Of a stretch of DNA of 64,000 bases, positions 52,246 to 60,315 are shown in pieces. The notes under the pieces are model-generated. The model did no database searches. It saw only the letters and a list, made by a program, of their open reading frames with translations, and was not told the origin of the DNA. The stretch is from Pseudomonas sp. MRSN 12121 (GTDB lineage Bacteria > Pseudomonadota > Gammaproteobacteria > Pseudomonadales > Pseudomonadaceae). The stretch covers positions 4,735,388 to 4,799,387 of the forward strand of contig NZ_CP010892.1 of NCBI RefSeq assembly GCF_000931465.1, given 5' to 3'. Each line of letters starts with the position of its first letter. Positions within the stretch are counted from its first letter, which is position 1. The position numbers were made by a program, and so were the translations under genes.

Positions 52246-52650
52246 TTACTTTTCCTGGAGCGGCTGTTCCTCGACCGGCTGTTCCTTGCATGCCTTCAAC
52301 AGTTGCTGTTCCTTGGCCGTGTGGTCGGCTTCCAGGAAGCTCAACACACCGGCGTCGCCCTTGGTATGCCAGCGGTAGCTGTTCTGCTCGTCGTCGGCGA
52401 CATACAGCGCGCCGGAACCGGAACGGGCGATATGCATCGGAATCAGCTGGCCCTTGTAGTAGAGGGTGGCGAACGAAGCGCCGTTCTCGATATTCAGGTA
52501 CGCCGCCTGCACCGCGACCCCGCCCTCGCAGCGGTAATTCGCCAGGCTGCTCTGGTACGCCGGCGGTTCCTGCTCGACCGGGGTGGCGGCCGCCTGGGCC
52601 AGGAAGGGAGCCAGCAACGCGGCGGTTCCCAGGATGGTTGAAAGCTTCAT
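52246..52650 (-). CDS. MliC-family lysozyme inhibitor
   Basis: A 134-residue precursor with a signal peptide (LSTILGTAALLAPFLAQAAA). The mature part fits the MliC/PliC beta-barrel: SLANYRCEGGVAVQAAYLN, FATLYYKGQLIPM, SGSGALYVADDEQNSYRWHTKGDAGVL and a late Cys (LKACKEQ) to pair with the first. The start at 52650 follows AAGGAG. There is no lipobox, so it is probably periplasmic. It inhibits c-type lysozyme of hosts or predators. The C-terminal Glu/Gln-rich tail is extra. Confidence 0.82.
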   Translation of the reverse strand: MKLSTILGTAALLAPFLAQAAATPVEQEPPAYQSSLANYRCEGGVAVQAAYLNIENGASFATLYYKGQLIPMHIARSGSGALYVADDEQNSYRWHTKGDAGVLSFLEADHTAKEQQLLKACKEQPVEEQPLQEK

Positions 52651-52913
52651 GCACATCTCCTTGTTCAATGCCCCTCTACGACGAACTCATGCCCCGAAAG
52701 TTCAGGCCGGATTGGACAAGGAGCGGACCGGGAGCAGGTCGAGCAAGACCGCCGCGGTTGCGCCTTTCCACCCCGCCCGTGGATGGACCAGTAGCGTTTT
52801 AAGAATCCTCTGATCCCGAAGAAAATCCCGCATCACTACTATGCCCAGCCAGGACAGGCGCAGAGGACAACCGCTCGCACTGGCCTATCAACACTCCAAG
52901 AAGAAGCGCCTCG

Positions 52914-53666
52914 ATGCCTCTTTCAACGCTGTCGAGAAACGTCATGAACAATTACTTTGCCAAGGGTGCGGCGCTGGGCGGTTTTCTGTCGTTGCTTACC
53001 GGGCCATCCCATGCCGGTATCACCCTGGATGGAACCCGCGTGGTATTGGCCGGACCGAAGAAAGAAGCCTCCATTCTGGTACAGAATGACGAATCGGCCT
53101 CCTTCATCATCCAGTCCTGGATCGAGCCTTTCAGCGCCAGCACCGAACAAGATATCCCCCTGGCCATCACCCCTCCCCTGAAACGCCTGGACGGCAACGC
53201 TCGCCAACGGTTGCGTGTCCTCTATCAAGGAACGGGGCTGGCAGCGGACAGGGAGTCGGTGTTCTGGCTGAGCGTGCAGGAAGTTCCCCAGAAGTCGAAG
53301 GACGAGAACGTCCTGCAGATTGCCGTGCGCCAGCGCATCAAGTTGTTTTACCGGCCCGCCAATTTGCCAGGCGACGTTGACCAGGCCCCCTCTAAGTTGC
53401 AATGGCGCCTGGCACTCAAGAACGGCAAGCCGACTCTGGAAGTCAGGAATGACTCAGCGTTTCACATCTCTTTTGCCACGGTGAACATCAAGAGCGGTTC
53501 GAACACCTATCCGGCGCCCGCAACAATGCTGCTGCCCTATTCGAGCCAATCATTCGCGGTCGAGGGGACTGATTCTCTGGTGCCAAACGGAACCACAAGG
53601 ATCGAGTTCGAGACCATCAATGACGAAGGCGTGTCCATACAGCACTCAAGCAACCTCTCCAGCTGA
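52914..53666 (+). CDS. Periplasmic fimbrial chaperone (PapD family)
   Basis: A 250-residue precursor; the start may be at 52914 or at MNNYFAKG (52944), which begins the signal peptide ending GPSHA. The two Ig-like domains show ITLDGTRVVLAGPKKEASILVQNDE (first strands of chaperone domain 1), FWLSVQEVP, the conserved Lys in RIKLFYRP, and a domain 2 ending in NDEGVSIQHS. It delivers pilin subunits by donor-strand complementation. No usher gene is nearby; only one fimbrial subunit gene follows. GC content is lower than in neighbouring genes. Confidence 0.88.
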   Translation: MPLSTLSRNVMNNYFAKGAALGGFLSLLTGPSHAGITLDGTRVVLAGPKKEASILVQNDESASFIIQSWIEPFSASTEQDIPLAITPPLKRLDGNARQRLRVLYQGTGLAADRESVFWLSVQEVPQKSKDENVLQIAVRQRIKLFYRPANLPGDVDQAPSKLQWRLALKNGKPTLEVRNDSAFHISFATVNIKSGSNTYPAPATMLLPYSSQSFAVEGTDSLVPNGTTRIEFETINDEGVSIQHSSNLSS

Positions 53667-53793
53667 GCAGGTTTAAAGATCGGAGTGCTTTGTTTGTCAC
53701 GTAATCCAATGTCTTGCCATCGGCTGAATATCCCTGCTGAAGCAAATGCTTTGTCAACGATCTCCATTCCAGATCGATCAGAGAGAAACAGGT

Positions 53794-54717
53794 ATGAAGA
53801 GCACAACAAGAAAAATGCCCCGCACTATATTCCTCGCTCCCCAACTTTCTGCGATAGGACTTATAGCCCTCACCCTGTCACCGTCCGCCAGGGCCCTGGA
53901 TGCATTCGGGCAACAGTTGTCGATCCCGAAGAGCACGGCCAGTGGAACCATATTGGCTCGACAATACTTCACCCCCTCGCAGATATGCGGTCAGTTGAAG
54001 TGCACAGCTAAAAGCCTTTCCGCCTTCCCAAATGGAGGCGCATATACCTCAACCTCGCCAGTCATCACCACGAATGTCTCGGGCATATCGAGCCGTTTTT
54101 TAATCAATGGCAGAGCCTACGGAACTGAAACGTTCTCGATCGAGTTCAGCCAGCCAATCGAATTACAGTTGATTGGCGATGGTCGACCCAATCTAGGTGG
54201 CTCCCTCGCGGGCGTCCACCAATTCCCGTATTACTACTCTCTCTCAACGGCAGAAGGTTATATCCCGCGGTTCTACCTGATGGGCACCATCACTCCGATC
54301 GACGGCACCTGCTCGGTGCCGAGCCAGACGGTGAAACTACCCAAGACCGTAATGAACCTCATGGACCGCGTCGGCTCGACAGCCGGTACCCAGAACTTCC
54401 AGATCAGGATCAACGACTGTCCCAAGGGTTATAACCGGATTGGCTATACCCTCGATCCGGTTGGCGGCGTGATCGCGAACTCGCCTGGGGTGCTGCCGCT
54501 TGCCAGCGGTTCGACCGCGAGCGGCGTGAAAATCCGCGTCGAAAACACCCAGGGCGCTCCGGCGTCCCTCGGTACCTCGATAACGGTCGACGGATACAGT
54601 AAGACGGCAGGGGGTTCGTTTGTCATTCCGATGCAAGCGTCCTACATCAGAACCGACACGGTCGCCAAACCGGGAACGGTAAACGGTGCGATGACCGTGT
54701 ATCTGGATTACCGATGA
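53794..54717 (+). CDS. Fimbrial tip adhesin-like protein
   Basis: A 307-residue precursor with a signal peptide (LIALTLSPSARA). The N-terminal ~150 residues form a putative receptor-binding domain (with ICGQLKC near 75). The C-terminal pilin domain begins GTCSVPSQTVKLPKT and ends SFVIPMQASYIRTDTVAKPG, TVNGAMTVYLDYR, the donor-strand type with Cys pair and penultimate Tyr. This two-domain form is typical of tip adhesins, not of the major subunit. Usher and major pilin are absent here, so it must use a system elsewhere or be a remnant. AT-rich relative to neighbours, suggesting transfer. Confidence 0.82.
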   Translation: MKSTTRKMPRTIFLAPQLSAIGLIALTLSPSARALDAFGQQLSIPKSTASGTILARQYFTPSQICGQLKCTAKSLSAFPNGGAYTSTSPVITTNVSGISSRFLINGRAYGTETFSIEFSQPIELQLIGDGRPNLGGSLAGVHQFPYYYSLSTAEGYIPRFYLMGTITPIDGTCSVPSQTVKLPKTVMNLMDRVGSTAGTQNFQIRINDCPKGYNRIGYTLDPVGGVIANSPGVLPLASGSTASGVKIRVENTQGAPASLGTSITVDGYSKTAGGSFVIPMQASYIRTDTVAKPGTVNGAMTVYLDYR

Positions 54718-54930
54718 CATCTAGCGCCTGACCTGCGGTGGAGGGTCGACCTGGACCCCGGGGCCATACCTTCGATCCGGCCATCCACTGCCCCTCCTCG
54801 GCACAGGCCGCCAGACTCCGCTAAAGCGTCTCAACACCGTCGCAGATTGCGACATCCACCCTCTGTCTGCTTCCTTCTCCTGCCAGCGCCCGCCCCCGGA
54901 ACAGGGGCGCCGCAGCCTTCCCCGGCAGGC

Positions 54931-54945
54931 TGGCACACGCCTTGC
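54931..54945 (+). promoter_or_regulatory. Perfect sigma-54 promoter of the aldehyde dehydrogenase gene
   Basis: TGGCAC-ACGCC-TTGC, an exact -24/-12 consensus with correct spacing, 37 bp before the ATG. It indicates RpoN-dependent activation, most simply by the sigma-54 activator encoded at 60.3-62.2 kb. Confidence 0.9.
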
Positions 54946-54982
54946 GAAAGCCCTCGCCTCACGCCCAACAAGAGGTTCCGCC

Positions 54983-56473
54983 ATGGCTATTGCAACCCTG
55001 CTTCCCGCCACCATCGCGTTCATCCGGCGCGCGCCGCGCATGCTGATCGGCGCCGACTGGGTCGAGGCCGCCGACGGCCAGACCATGCCCCTGCACAACC
55101 CGGCCACGGGCGAGCAGCTGTGCGTGGTGCCGCGCGCCACGGTGGAGGATGTCGATCGCGCGGTACTCGCCGCGCGCCAGGCCTTCGACGATTCGCCCTG
55201 GAGCCGCACCCGCCCGCGGGAACGGCAGAATCTGCTGTGGAAGCTCGCCGAGCTGATGCAACGCGACGCCGAACTGCTGGCGCAACTGGAGTGCCTGAAC
55301 AACGGCAAGAGCGCGGCGGTGGCCCAGGCCATGGACGTGCAACTGGCCATCGACTTTTTGCGCTACATGGCCGGCTGGGCGACCAAGATCGAAGGCAGCA
55401 GCCCCGAGGTGTCGCTGCCGCTGATGCCCGATGCGCAGTTTCACAGTTTCATCCGCCGCGAAGCCGTGGGCGTGGTCGGGGCCATCGTCGCCTGGAATTT
55501 CCCGCTGCTGCTGGCCTGCTGGAAACTCGGCCCGGCCCTGGCCACCGGCTGCACGGTGGTGCTCAAGCCGGCCGACGAAACCCCGCTGACCGCGCTCAAG
55601 CTCGCCGAGCTGGTGCAGGAAGCCGGCTACCCCGCCGGCGTGTTCAACGTGGTCACCGGCACCGGGATCACCGCCGGCAGCGCCCTGACCCGCAACCCGC
55701 GGGTGGACAAGCTGACCTTCACCGGCTCCACCGCGGTGGGCAAGGAGATCGGCAAGGTCGCCATGGACGCCATGACCCGGGTCACCCTGGAGCTGGGCGG
55801 CAAGTCGCCGACCATCGTCCTCGCCGATGCCGACCTGGACAGCGCCGCGGCCGGGGCCGCCAGCGCGATCTTCTTCAACCAGGGCCAGGTGTGCTGCGCC
55901 GGCTCGCGGCTGTATGTGCAGCGCAAGCACTTCGACAAAGTGGTGGCCGACATCGCCGGCATCGCCAATGCGATGAAGCTCGGCAGCGGCCTGGACGCCA
56001 GCGTCGACATGGGCCCGCTGATATCCGCGCGCCAGCAGGAGCGGGTCTGGCGCTACATCGAGACGGGCCGCGAGAGCGGCGCCACCATTGCCTGTGGTGG
56101 CGAGCAGTTCGGCCCCGGCTACTTCGTCCAGCCGACAGTGATAGTCGATGTCGACCAGCGCCACCCGCTGGTGCAGGAAGAAATCTTCGGCCCGGTGCTG
56201 GTGGCGATACCGTTCGACGACGAAGCCGATGCCCTGCGCATGGCCAACGACAGCCCCTACGGCCTTGGCGCGAGCCTGTGGTCCAACGACCTGGCCGCGG
56301 TGCACCGGATGATCCCGCGGATCAGGTCCGGATCGGTCTGGGTCAATTGCCACAGCGCCCTCGACCCGGCGCTGCCCTTCGGTGGCTACAAGATGTCCGG
56401 CGTGGGCCGGGAGATGGGCCATGCGGCGATCGAGCATTACACCGAGTTGAAGTCGGTGTTGATCAAGCTGTAG
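54983..56473 (+). CDS. NAD-dependent aldehyde dehydrogenase (phenylacetaldehyde dehydrogenase type)
   Basis: A 496-residue ALDH. The catalytic Glu is in LELGGKSPTIV, the nucleophile Cys in FNQGQVCCAGSRLYV, and the cofactor segment is FTGSTAVGKEIG. It should oxidise the aldehyde that quinohemoprotein amine dehydrogenase makes from a primary amine, for instance phenylacetaldehyde from phenylethylamine or butanal from butylamine. A perfect sigma-54 promoter precedes it. It is convergent with the qhpG operon across a REP doublet. Confidence 0.9.
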   Translation: MAIATLLPATIAFIRRAPRMLIGADWVEAADGQTMPLHNPATGEQLCVVPRATVEDVDRAVLAARQAFDDSPWSRTRPRERQNLLWKLAELMQRDAELLAQLECLNNGKSAAVAQAMDVQLAIDFLRYMAGWATKIEGSSPEVSLPLMPDAQFHSFIRREAVGVVGAIVAWNFPLLLACWKLGPALATGCTVVLKPADETPLTALKLAELVQEAGYPAGVFNVVTGTGITAGSALTRNPRVDKLTFTGSTAVGKEIGKVAMDAMTRVTLELGGKSPTIVLADADLDSAAAGAASAIFFNQGQVCCAGSRLYVQRKHFDKVVADIAGIANAMKLGSGLDASVDMGPLISARQQERVWRYIETGRESGATIACGGEQFGPGYFVQPTVIVDVDQRHPLVQEEIFGPVLVAIPFDDEADALRMANDSPYGLGASLWSNDLAAVHRMIPRIRSGSVWVNCHSALDPALPFGGYKMSGVGREMGHAAIEHYTELKSVLIKL

Positions 56474-56491
56474 CGCCTGTCGGGCTGCCGC

Positions 56492-56588
56492 CATCGCGGG
56501 CAAGCCTCGCTCCTACGGGGGTTGCCCATGGCCCGCGATAATCACCCGGGTTTGCGCGTTACCTGTAGGAGCGAGGCTTGCCCGCGAT
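56492..56588. repeat. REPIN between convergent aldehyde dehydrogenase and qhpG
   Basis: atcgcgggcaagcctcgctc ctacg on the left and tgtaggagcgaggcttgccc gcgat on the right, inverted, about 46 bp apart. Confidence 0.9.
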
Positions 56589-56612
56589 CAATCGCCCAGG
56601 CGACACCTATCC

Positions 56613-57932
56613 TCACGGCCGATACCCCTGCCCCAGCAACCACCCACGCACCGCCCTGTCCTGCTCTTCGCTCAAGCCGGCCAGGGCCTCGCCGGGCGCT
56701 TGCCGCTGCAATCGGCGCAACAACGGCGCCAACTCGACGCCCTGCACGTGCCAGACGCCCAGCGGCTGGTCCGGGGCGATCACCACCTCGGCTTCGTCCA
56801 CCAGGCCATCGCGCAATACCGGGGCCCGTTCGATGCGCAACGCAGCAAAATCCGCCGCGCGGTGCGCCGGCTGGAGGTCCGGCCATTGCCGGCGGGCCTG
56901 CCAGAAAGGCTGCTCGGGCCAGCGCTGCTCGTCGCCGTAGAAATCCCGGCCGATGCGGGCAAAACGCAGAAACAGCTGCTCGACCCGCTGACCATGGAAA
57001 CGCTGCGCCAGGGCCGCGCGCTCGGGGCGCTGCAACAGGGTGTTGATCACCGCGGGGGCCTGCAGCGCCGAGGACAGCGACTGGAAAATACCGTTGCCGG
57101 ACAACGGGTCCACCGCCATCGCCGCATCGCCCACGCGAATCCAGTTGGCGCCGCACACCTGCGGGCAGAGGATCGCCGTGCTGCTGCGCGCATGCAGTTG
57201 CAGGTCCGCCTCGGCCGCGCCGCCAAAGAACGCGCGCGCCGGCGCCGAACCCAGGCGCCGCTGGCGGCAGTAGTCGAGCAACTGCGCCTTGCCCGGCAGC
57301 CCGGCGCTGGCCACATCCACGGTCAGTTGCCAGTAGCACTGGCCGTCGGCCTGGCGCGCCATCCAGGCCCAGCCGTCTTCCAGGCTGTGCACGGCGCTGG
57401 CGGCGCTGCCCGGCGAGCCCTGCCAGCGGTTGAGCAGGCTGAGGGTTTCCGGCCCGCGCCGGCCTTTGCGCAAGCTTTTACCCAGCTCCTTGCTCAGGGC
57501 CGGTGCCTGCCGTCCCCGCGCCTCCACCAGGAAATCCGCGAAATGCTCGCCCTGGCCTTCGATGCACACCCGATGCCCGGCCGCCGTCGACTGCACGTCC
57601 AGTACCCGGCCTTCGACCAGCTCGACACCCGCCGTGCGCAAGGCTTCGCGCAGGCCGCGATCGAAACGCGGGCGATCCAGCAGGTACTCGACGTTCTGCG
57701 CATGCTGCTCGCCATTCCATGCCACCTCGCGCCGGCACGCCTGCAAGGCGCTGTCCAGCGCCTGCCCCAGGCCGGCGCCACGCAACGCCTCGAGCACGCG
57801 CAGCGACACCCCTTCCAGCGCCGCAAAGCGCCGCCACTGGCTGACCAGCGCCACCGGGTAACCCAGGCGCCGCAAGCCCAGGGCCACCGCGGCGCCGGCC
57901 GGCCCGGCGCCGAGCACCAGCAGCGGCCTCAT
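56613..57932 (-). CDS. qhpG: FAD-dependent monooxygenase of amine dehydrogenase maturation
   Basis: A 439-residue flavoprotein. The N-terminal FAD site is VLGAGPAGAAVALGLRRLGY. A second FAD segment WIRVGDAAMAVDPLSGNGIFQSL is typical of tryptophan-halogenase/geranylgeranyl-reductase-like monooxygenases. QhpG is known to dihydroxylate the gamma-subunit Trp on the way to cysteine tryptophylquinone. Last gene of the minus-strand unit; its ATG overlaps the qhpE stop as ATGA. Confidence 0.9.
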   Translation of the reverse strand: MRPLLVLGAGPAGAAVALGLRRLGYPVALVSQWRRFAALEGVSLRVLEALRGAGLGQALDSALQACRREVAWNGEQHAQNVEYLLDRPRFDRGLREALRTAGVELVEGRVLDVQSTAAGHRVCIEGQGEHFADFLVEARGRQAPALSKELGKSLRKGRRGPETLSLLNRWQGSPGSAASAVHSLEDGWAWMARQADGQCYWQLTVDVASAGLPGKAQLLDYCRQRRLGSAPARAFFGGAAEADLQLHARSSTAILCPQVCGANWIRVGDAAMAVDPLSGNGIFQSLSSALQAPAVINTLLQRPERAALAQRFHGQRVEQLFLRFARIGRDFYGDEQRWPEQPFWQARRQWPDLQPAHRAADFAALRIERAPVLRDGLVDEAEVVIAPDQPLGVWHVQGVELAPLLRRLQRQAPGEALAGLSEEQDRAVRGWLLGQGYRP

Positions 57933-58606
57933 GGCCAGCCGCGCCGTTCGGGGCCGTGGTAGCGGGCGTGGGTCCGCAGCCACTGGAGCACCTGCGGGTT
58001 GTCGGCGTCGCGGTGCTCGCCCAGGTAACCGGCGATATGCCCGCTCAACGCCGCGCAGCCCAGGCTGGCCCCGGACTGGCCGGGATGGCTGCCCTGCACG
58101 CAGGCGGCGAAGTCGGCCTGCTGGCTGTCGAGCCACGACCACTCCCCGGGGGTGCAGCGGGCATCGCCGGTCACCCGCAGCACGCCGGGATAACGGGCCG
58201 GGTACACCGCGGCGCCCTGGGCCGGGGTCGACGCGCACAGCATCACGCCTTGCGCCAGCGCCGCGGCGCAGGCTTCGCGCAACAGGCTGCGGTCCTGGCG
58301 CAGGCCCAGGCTGAGGTTGACCAGGCGCACGCCCCGGGCCACCAGCCAGTCCAGGGCGCTGGCGATCTGCAGGGCGCTGGTCACCCCGCGCTGGTCGAAC
58401 ACCTGGGCGACGCAGAACCGCGCCCGGGGTGCCCGCTCGGCGATCGCGTCGAGGATCGCGCTGCCGTGGCCGAGCGGATCGTCCTGTACCTCGCCTGCGC
58501 CGACACCGTCCTCCACCAGATAGAAACGCCGTCCGGCCACCACCCGGGCGCGTTGCGCGGCCGAATGCCCGCTGTCGACCACGCCGACCAGCAATTCGGG
58601 CGTCAT
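57929..58606 (-). CDS. qhpE: Subtilisin-like protease for the gamma-subunit leader
   Basis: A 225-residue subtilase. The catalytic Asp is in GVVDSGHSA, the His in DPLGHGSAILDAI and the Ser in GQSGASLGCAALSGHIAGY. There is no signal peptide or propeptide, so it works in the cytoplasm, as known for QhpE, which cuts the 28-residue leader from crosslinked QhpC. Its ATG overlaps the transporter stop and its stop overlaps the qhpG start, giving tight coupling. Confidence 0.9.
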   Translation of the reverse strand: MTPELLVGVVDSGHSAAQRARVVAGRRFYLVEDGVGAGEVQDDPLGHGSAILDAIAERAPRARFCVAQVFDQRGVTSALQIASALDWLVARGVRLVNLSLGLRQDRSLLREACAAALAQGVMLCASTPAQGAAVYPARYPGVLRVTGDARCTPGEWSWLDSQQADFAACVQGSHPGQSGASLGCAALSGHIAGYLGEHRDADNPQVLQWLRTHARYHGPERRGWP

Positions 58607-60315
58607 GCCGCCACCTGCGCGGGGCGCAATACGCCGTCCACCAGTTCGAAACGCAGGTCGGCGTCGGCCAGGGTCGAAGGCCGGTGGCTGATCAGGATCC
58701 GCGTGCGCCCGGCGAACAGCCGGTCGATGGCCTCGATCACCTCGCGCTCGGTGCTTTCGTCCACCGCCGAGGTGGCTTCGTCCAGCACCAGGATCAAGGG
58801 GTCCTGGAGCAACGCGCGGGCAATCGCGATCCGCTGTTTCTGCCCGCCGGACAGCTGCTGGCCACGCTCGCCCAGCGGGCTGTCCAGGCCCTCGGGCAAC
58901 GACTCGATGAGGCTCTGCAGTTGCGCCAGCCGCGCCACCTCGGCCACCGCCGCGCGCGGTGCGTCGGGCACGCTGTAGGCCAGGTTGTCGGCCAGGCTGC
59001 CACGAAACAGCACGATGTCCTGGCTGACCACGGCGATGCGCCGGCGCAGCTCGCACAGGTCGAGCCGGCGCAGGTCGACACCGTCCAGCAGCACCTGCCC
59101 GGACTGCGGGTCGTGATGGCGTTGCAGCAGGTCGATCAGGGTCGACTTGCCGACCCCGGAGCCGCCGCTCAGGGCCACCTTCAGCCCGTAGGGAATCCGC
59201 GCCTCGATGCCGCTCAGGGTGCTGGGCCGCCCGGGGTGGCTGAAGTGCACGTCATGGAAATGCAGCTCGCCGCCCCCGGGCATCGGCGCAGGTTCCTGCG
59301 GCGTGGTCACGCCCGGTGCTTCGCCGCGCAGCTCCATCACCCGGCCCAGGCTGACGCTCATGCGCTGGACCGCCACATACAGCCCCAGCAGGCTCTGCAC
59401 CGGCCCGACGGCCATGCCCAGGTAGGTGGAAAAGGCGATCAGCGCGCCCAGTTGCCAGGTGCCCTGCACCACCCAATAGCCGCCGATCAGGAAGGCACAG
59501 GCCCGCGACAGCGAGGTCAGGGTGCCGGGCACCGCCTGGGTGAAGAACTCGCTGACCTGCAAGCGCAGCAACTGGCTCAGGTAGCCCTGGCCCAGCAACT
59601 CCAGGCGCCGCGCCTCGCGCTGTTGCTGGCCGGCGCTCTGGATGAACTTCATCACCGGCAGGGTCTCGACCATGAACGACGACAGGTCCGCCGAGCGCTC
59701 GCGCAACTGCCGCACCTCGCGCTCGACCTTGCGCCGCATCCAGCGCAGCCAGAGCAGGTCCAGGGGAATCAGCAGCAGCGCCAGCAACGACAGTTGCCAG
59801 GACAGAGTCACCAGCATCGCCAGCGCCACCATCAGGCCGATCACGCTGGACACCGCGGAGAACAGCGAATCCACGGCAAAGCGCTGGATCTCCGCCACAT
59901 CACCGTCGAGCCGCGAGATCAGGTCGCCGATCCGCCGCTGCCCGTAGAAGCCCGGCGACAGGCGCTGCAAATGCCGGTACAGGTCGTCGCGCAGGGCAAA
60001 CAGGATGCGCCCCGACAAGCGCGTGTGCAGGTAGCGGTTGACGCCCGACAGCGCCGTGCCCAGCAGCCCGGCGAGGATCATCAGCCCGGCGATCCACGCC
60101 AGCATCGGGAAATCCCGCGCCAGCAGGCCGTCGTCGATCAGCAGCTTGGTCAGCCAGGGTTGCACCAGCACCAGCAACGAGGCGCAGACCGACAGCCCCA
60201 GCAACCCGGCGATGGCCAGGCGCTGCGGGCGGACAAAGCCATACAGCCAGCGCAGGGCCGCCTGCAGCGCCGCGGGGTCGGGGCTGTCCACCAGCCGGCT
60301 GAGCAGGCGCGCCAT
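58603..60315 (-). CDS. qhpF: ABC transporter (fused membrane and ATPase domains) for the gamma subunit
   Basis: A 570-residue half-transporter: six membrane helices in residues 30-310, then an ATPase with Walker A GGSGVGKST, signature LSGGQKQR and Walker B LILVLDEATSAVD. In the QHNDH system this protein exports or helps process the matured gamma subunit into the periplasm. Its ATG overlaps the activator gene stop by 1 nt. The four genes activator-qhpF-qhpE-qhpG therefore form one compact unit. Confidence 0.9.
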   Translation of the reverse strand: MARLLSRLVDSPDPAALQAALRWLYGFVRPQRLAIAGLLGLSVCASLLVLVQPWLTKLLIDDGLLARDFPMLAWIAGLMILAGLLGTALSGVNRYLHTRLSGRILFALRDDLYRHLQRLSPGFYGQRRIGDLISRLDGDVAEIQRFAVDSLFSAVSSVIGLMVALAMLVTLSWQLSLLALLLIPLDLLWLRWMRRKVEREVRQLRERSADLSSFMVETLPVMKFIQSAGQQQREARRLELLGQGYLSQLLRLQVSEFFTQAVPGTLTSLSRACAFLIGGYWVVQGTWQLGALIAFSTYLGMAVGPVQSLLGLYVAVQRMSVSLGRVMELRGEAPGVTTPQEPAPMPGGGELHFHDVHFSHPGRPSTLSGIEARIPYGLKVALSGGSGVGKSTLIDLLQRHHDPQSGQVLLDGVDLRRLDLCELRRRIAVVSQDIVLFRGSLADNLAYSVPDAPRAAVAEVARLAQLQSLIESLPEGLDSPLGERGQQLSGGQKQRIAIARALLQDPLILVLDEATSAVDESTEREVIEAIDRLFAGRTRILISHRPSTLADADLRFELVDGVLRPAQVAA

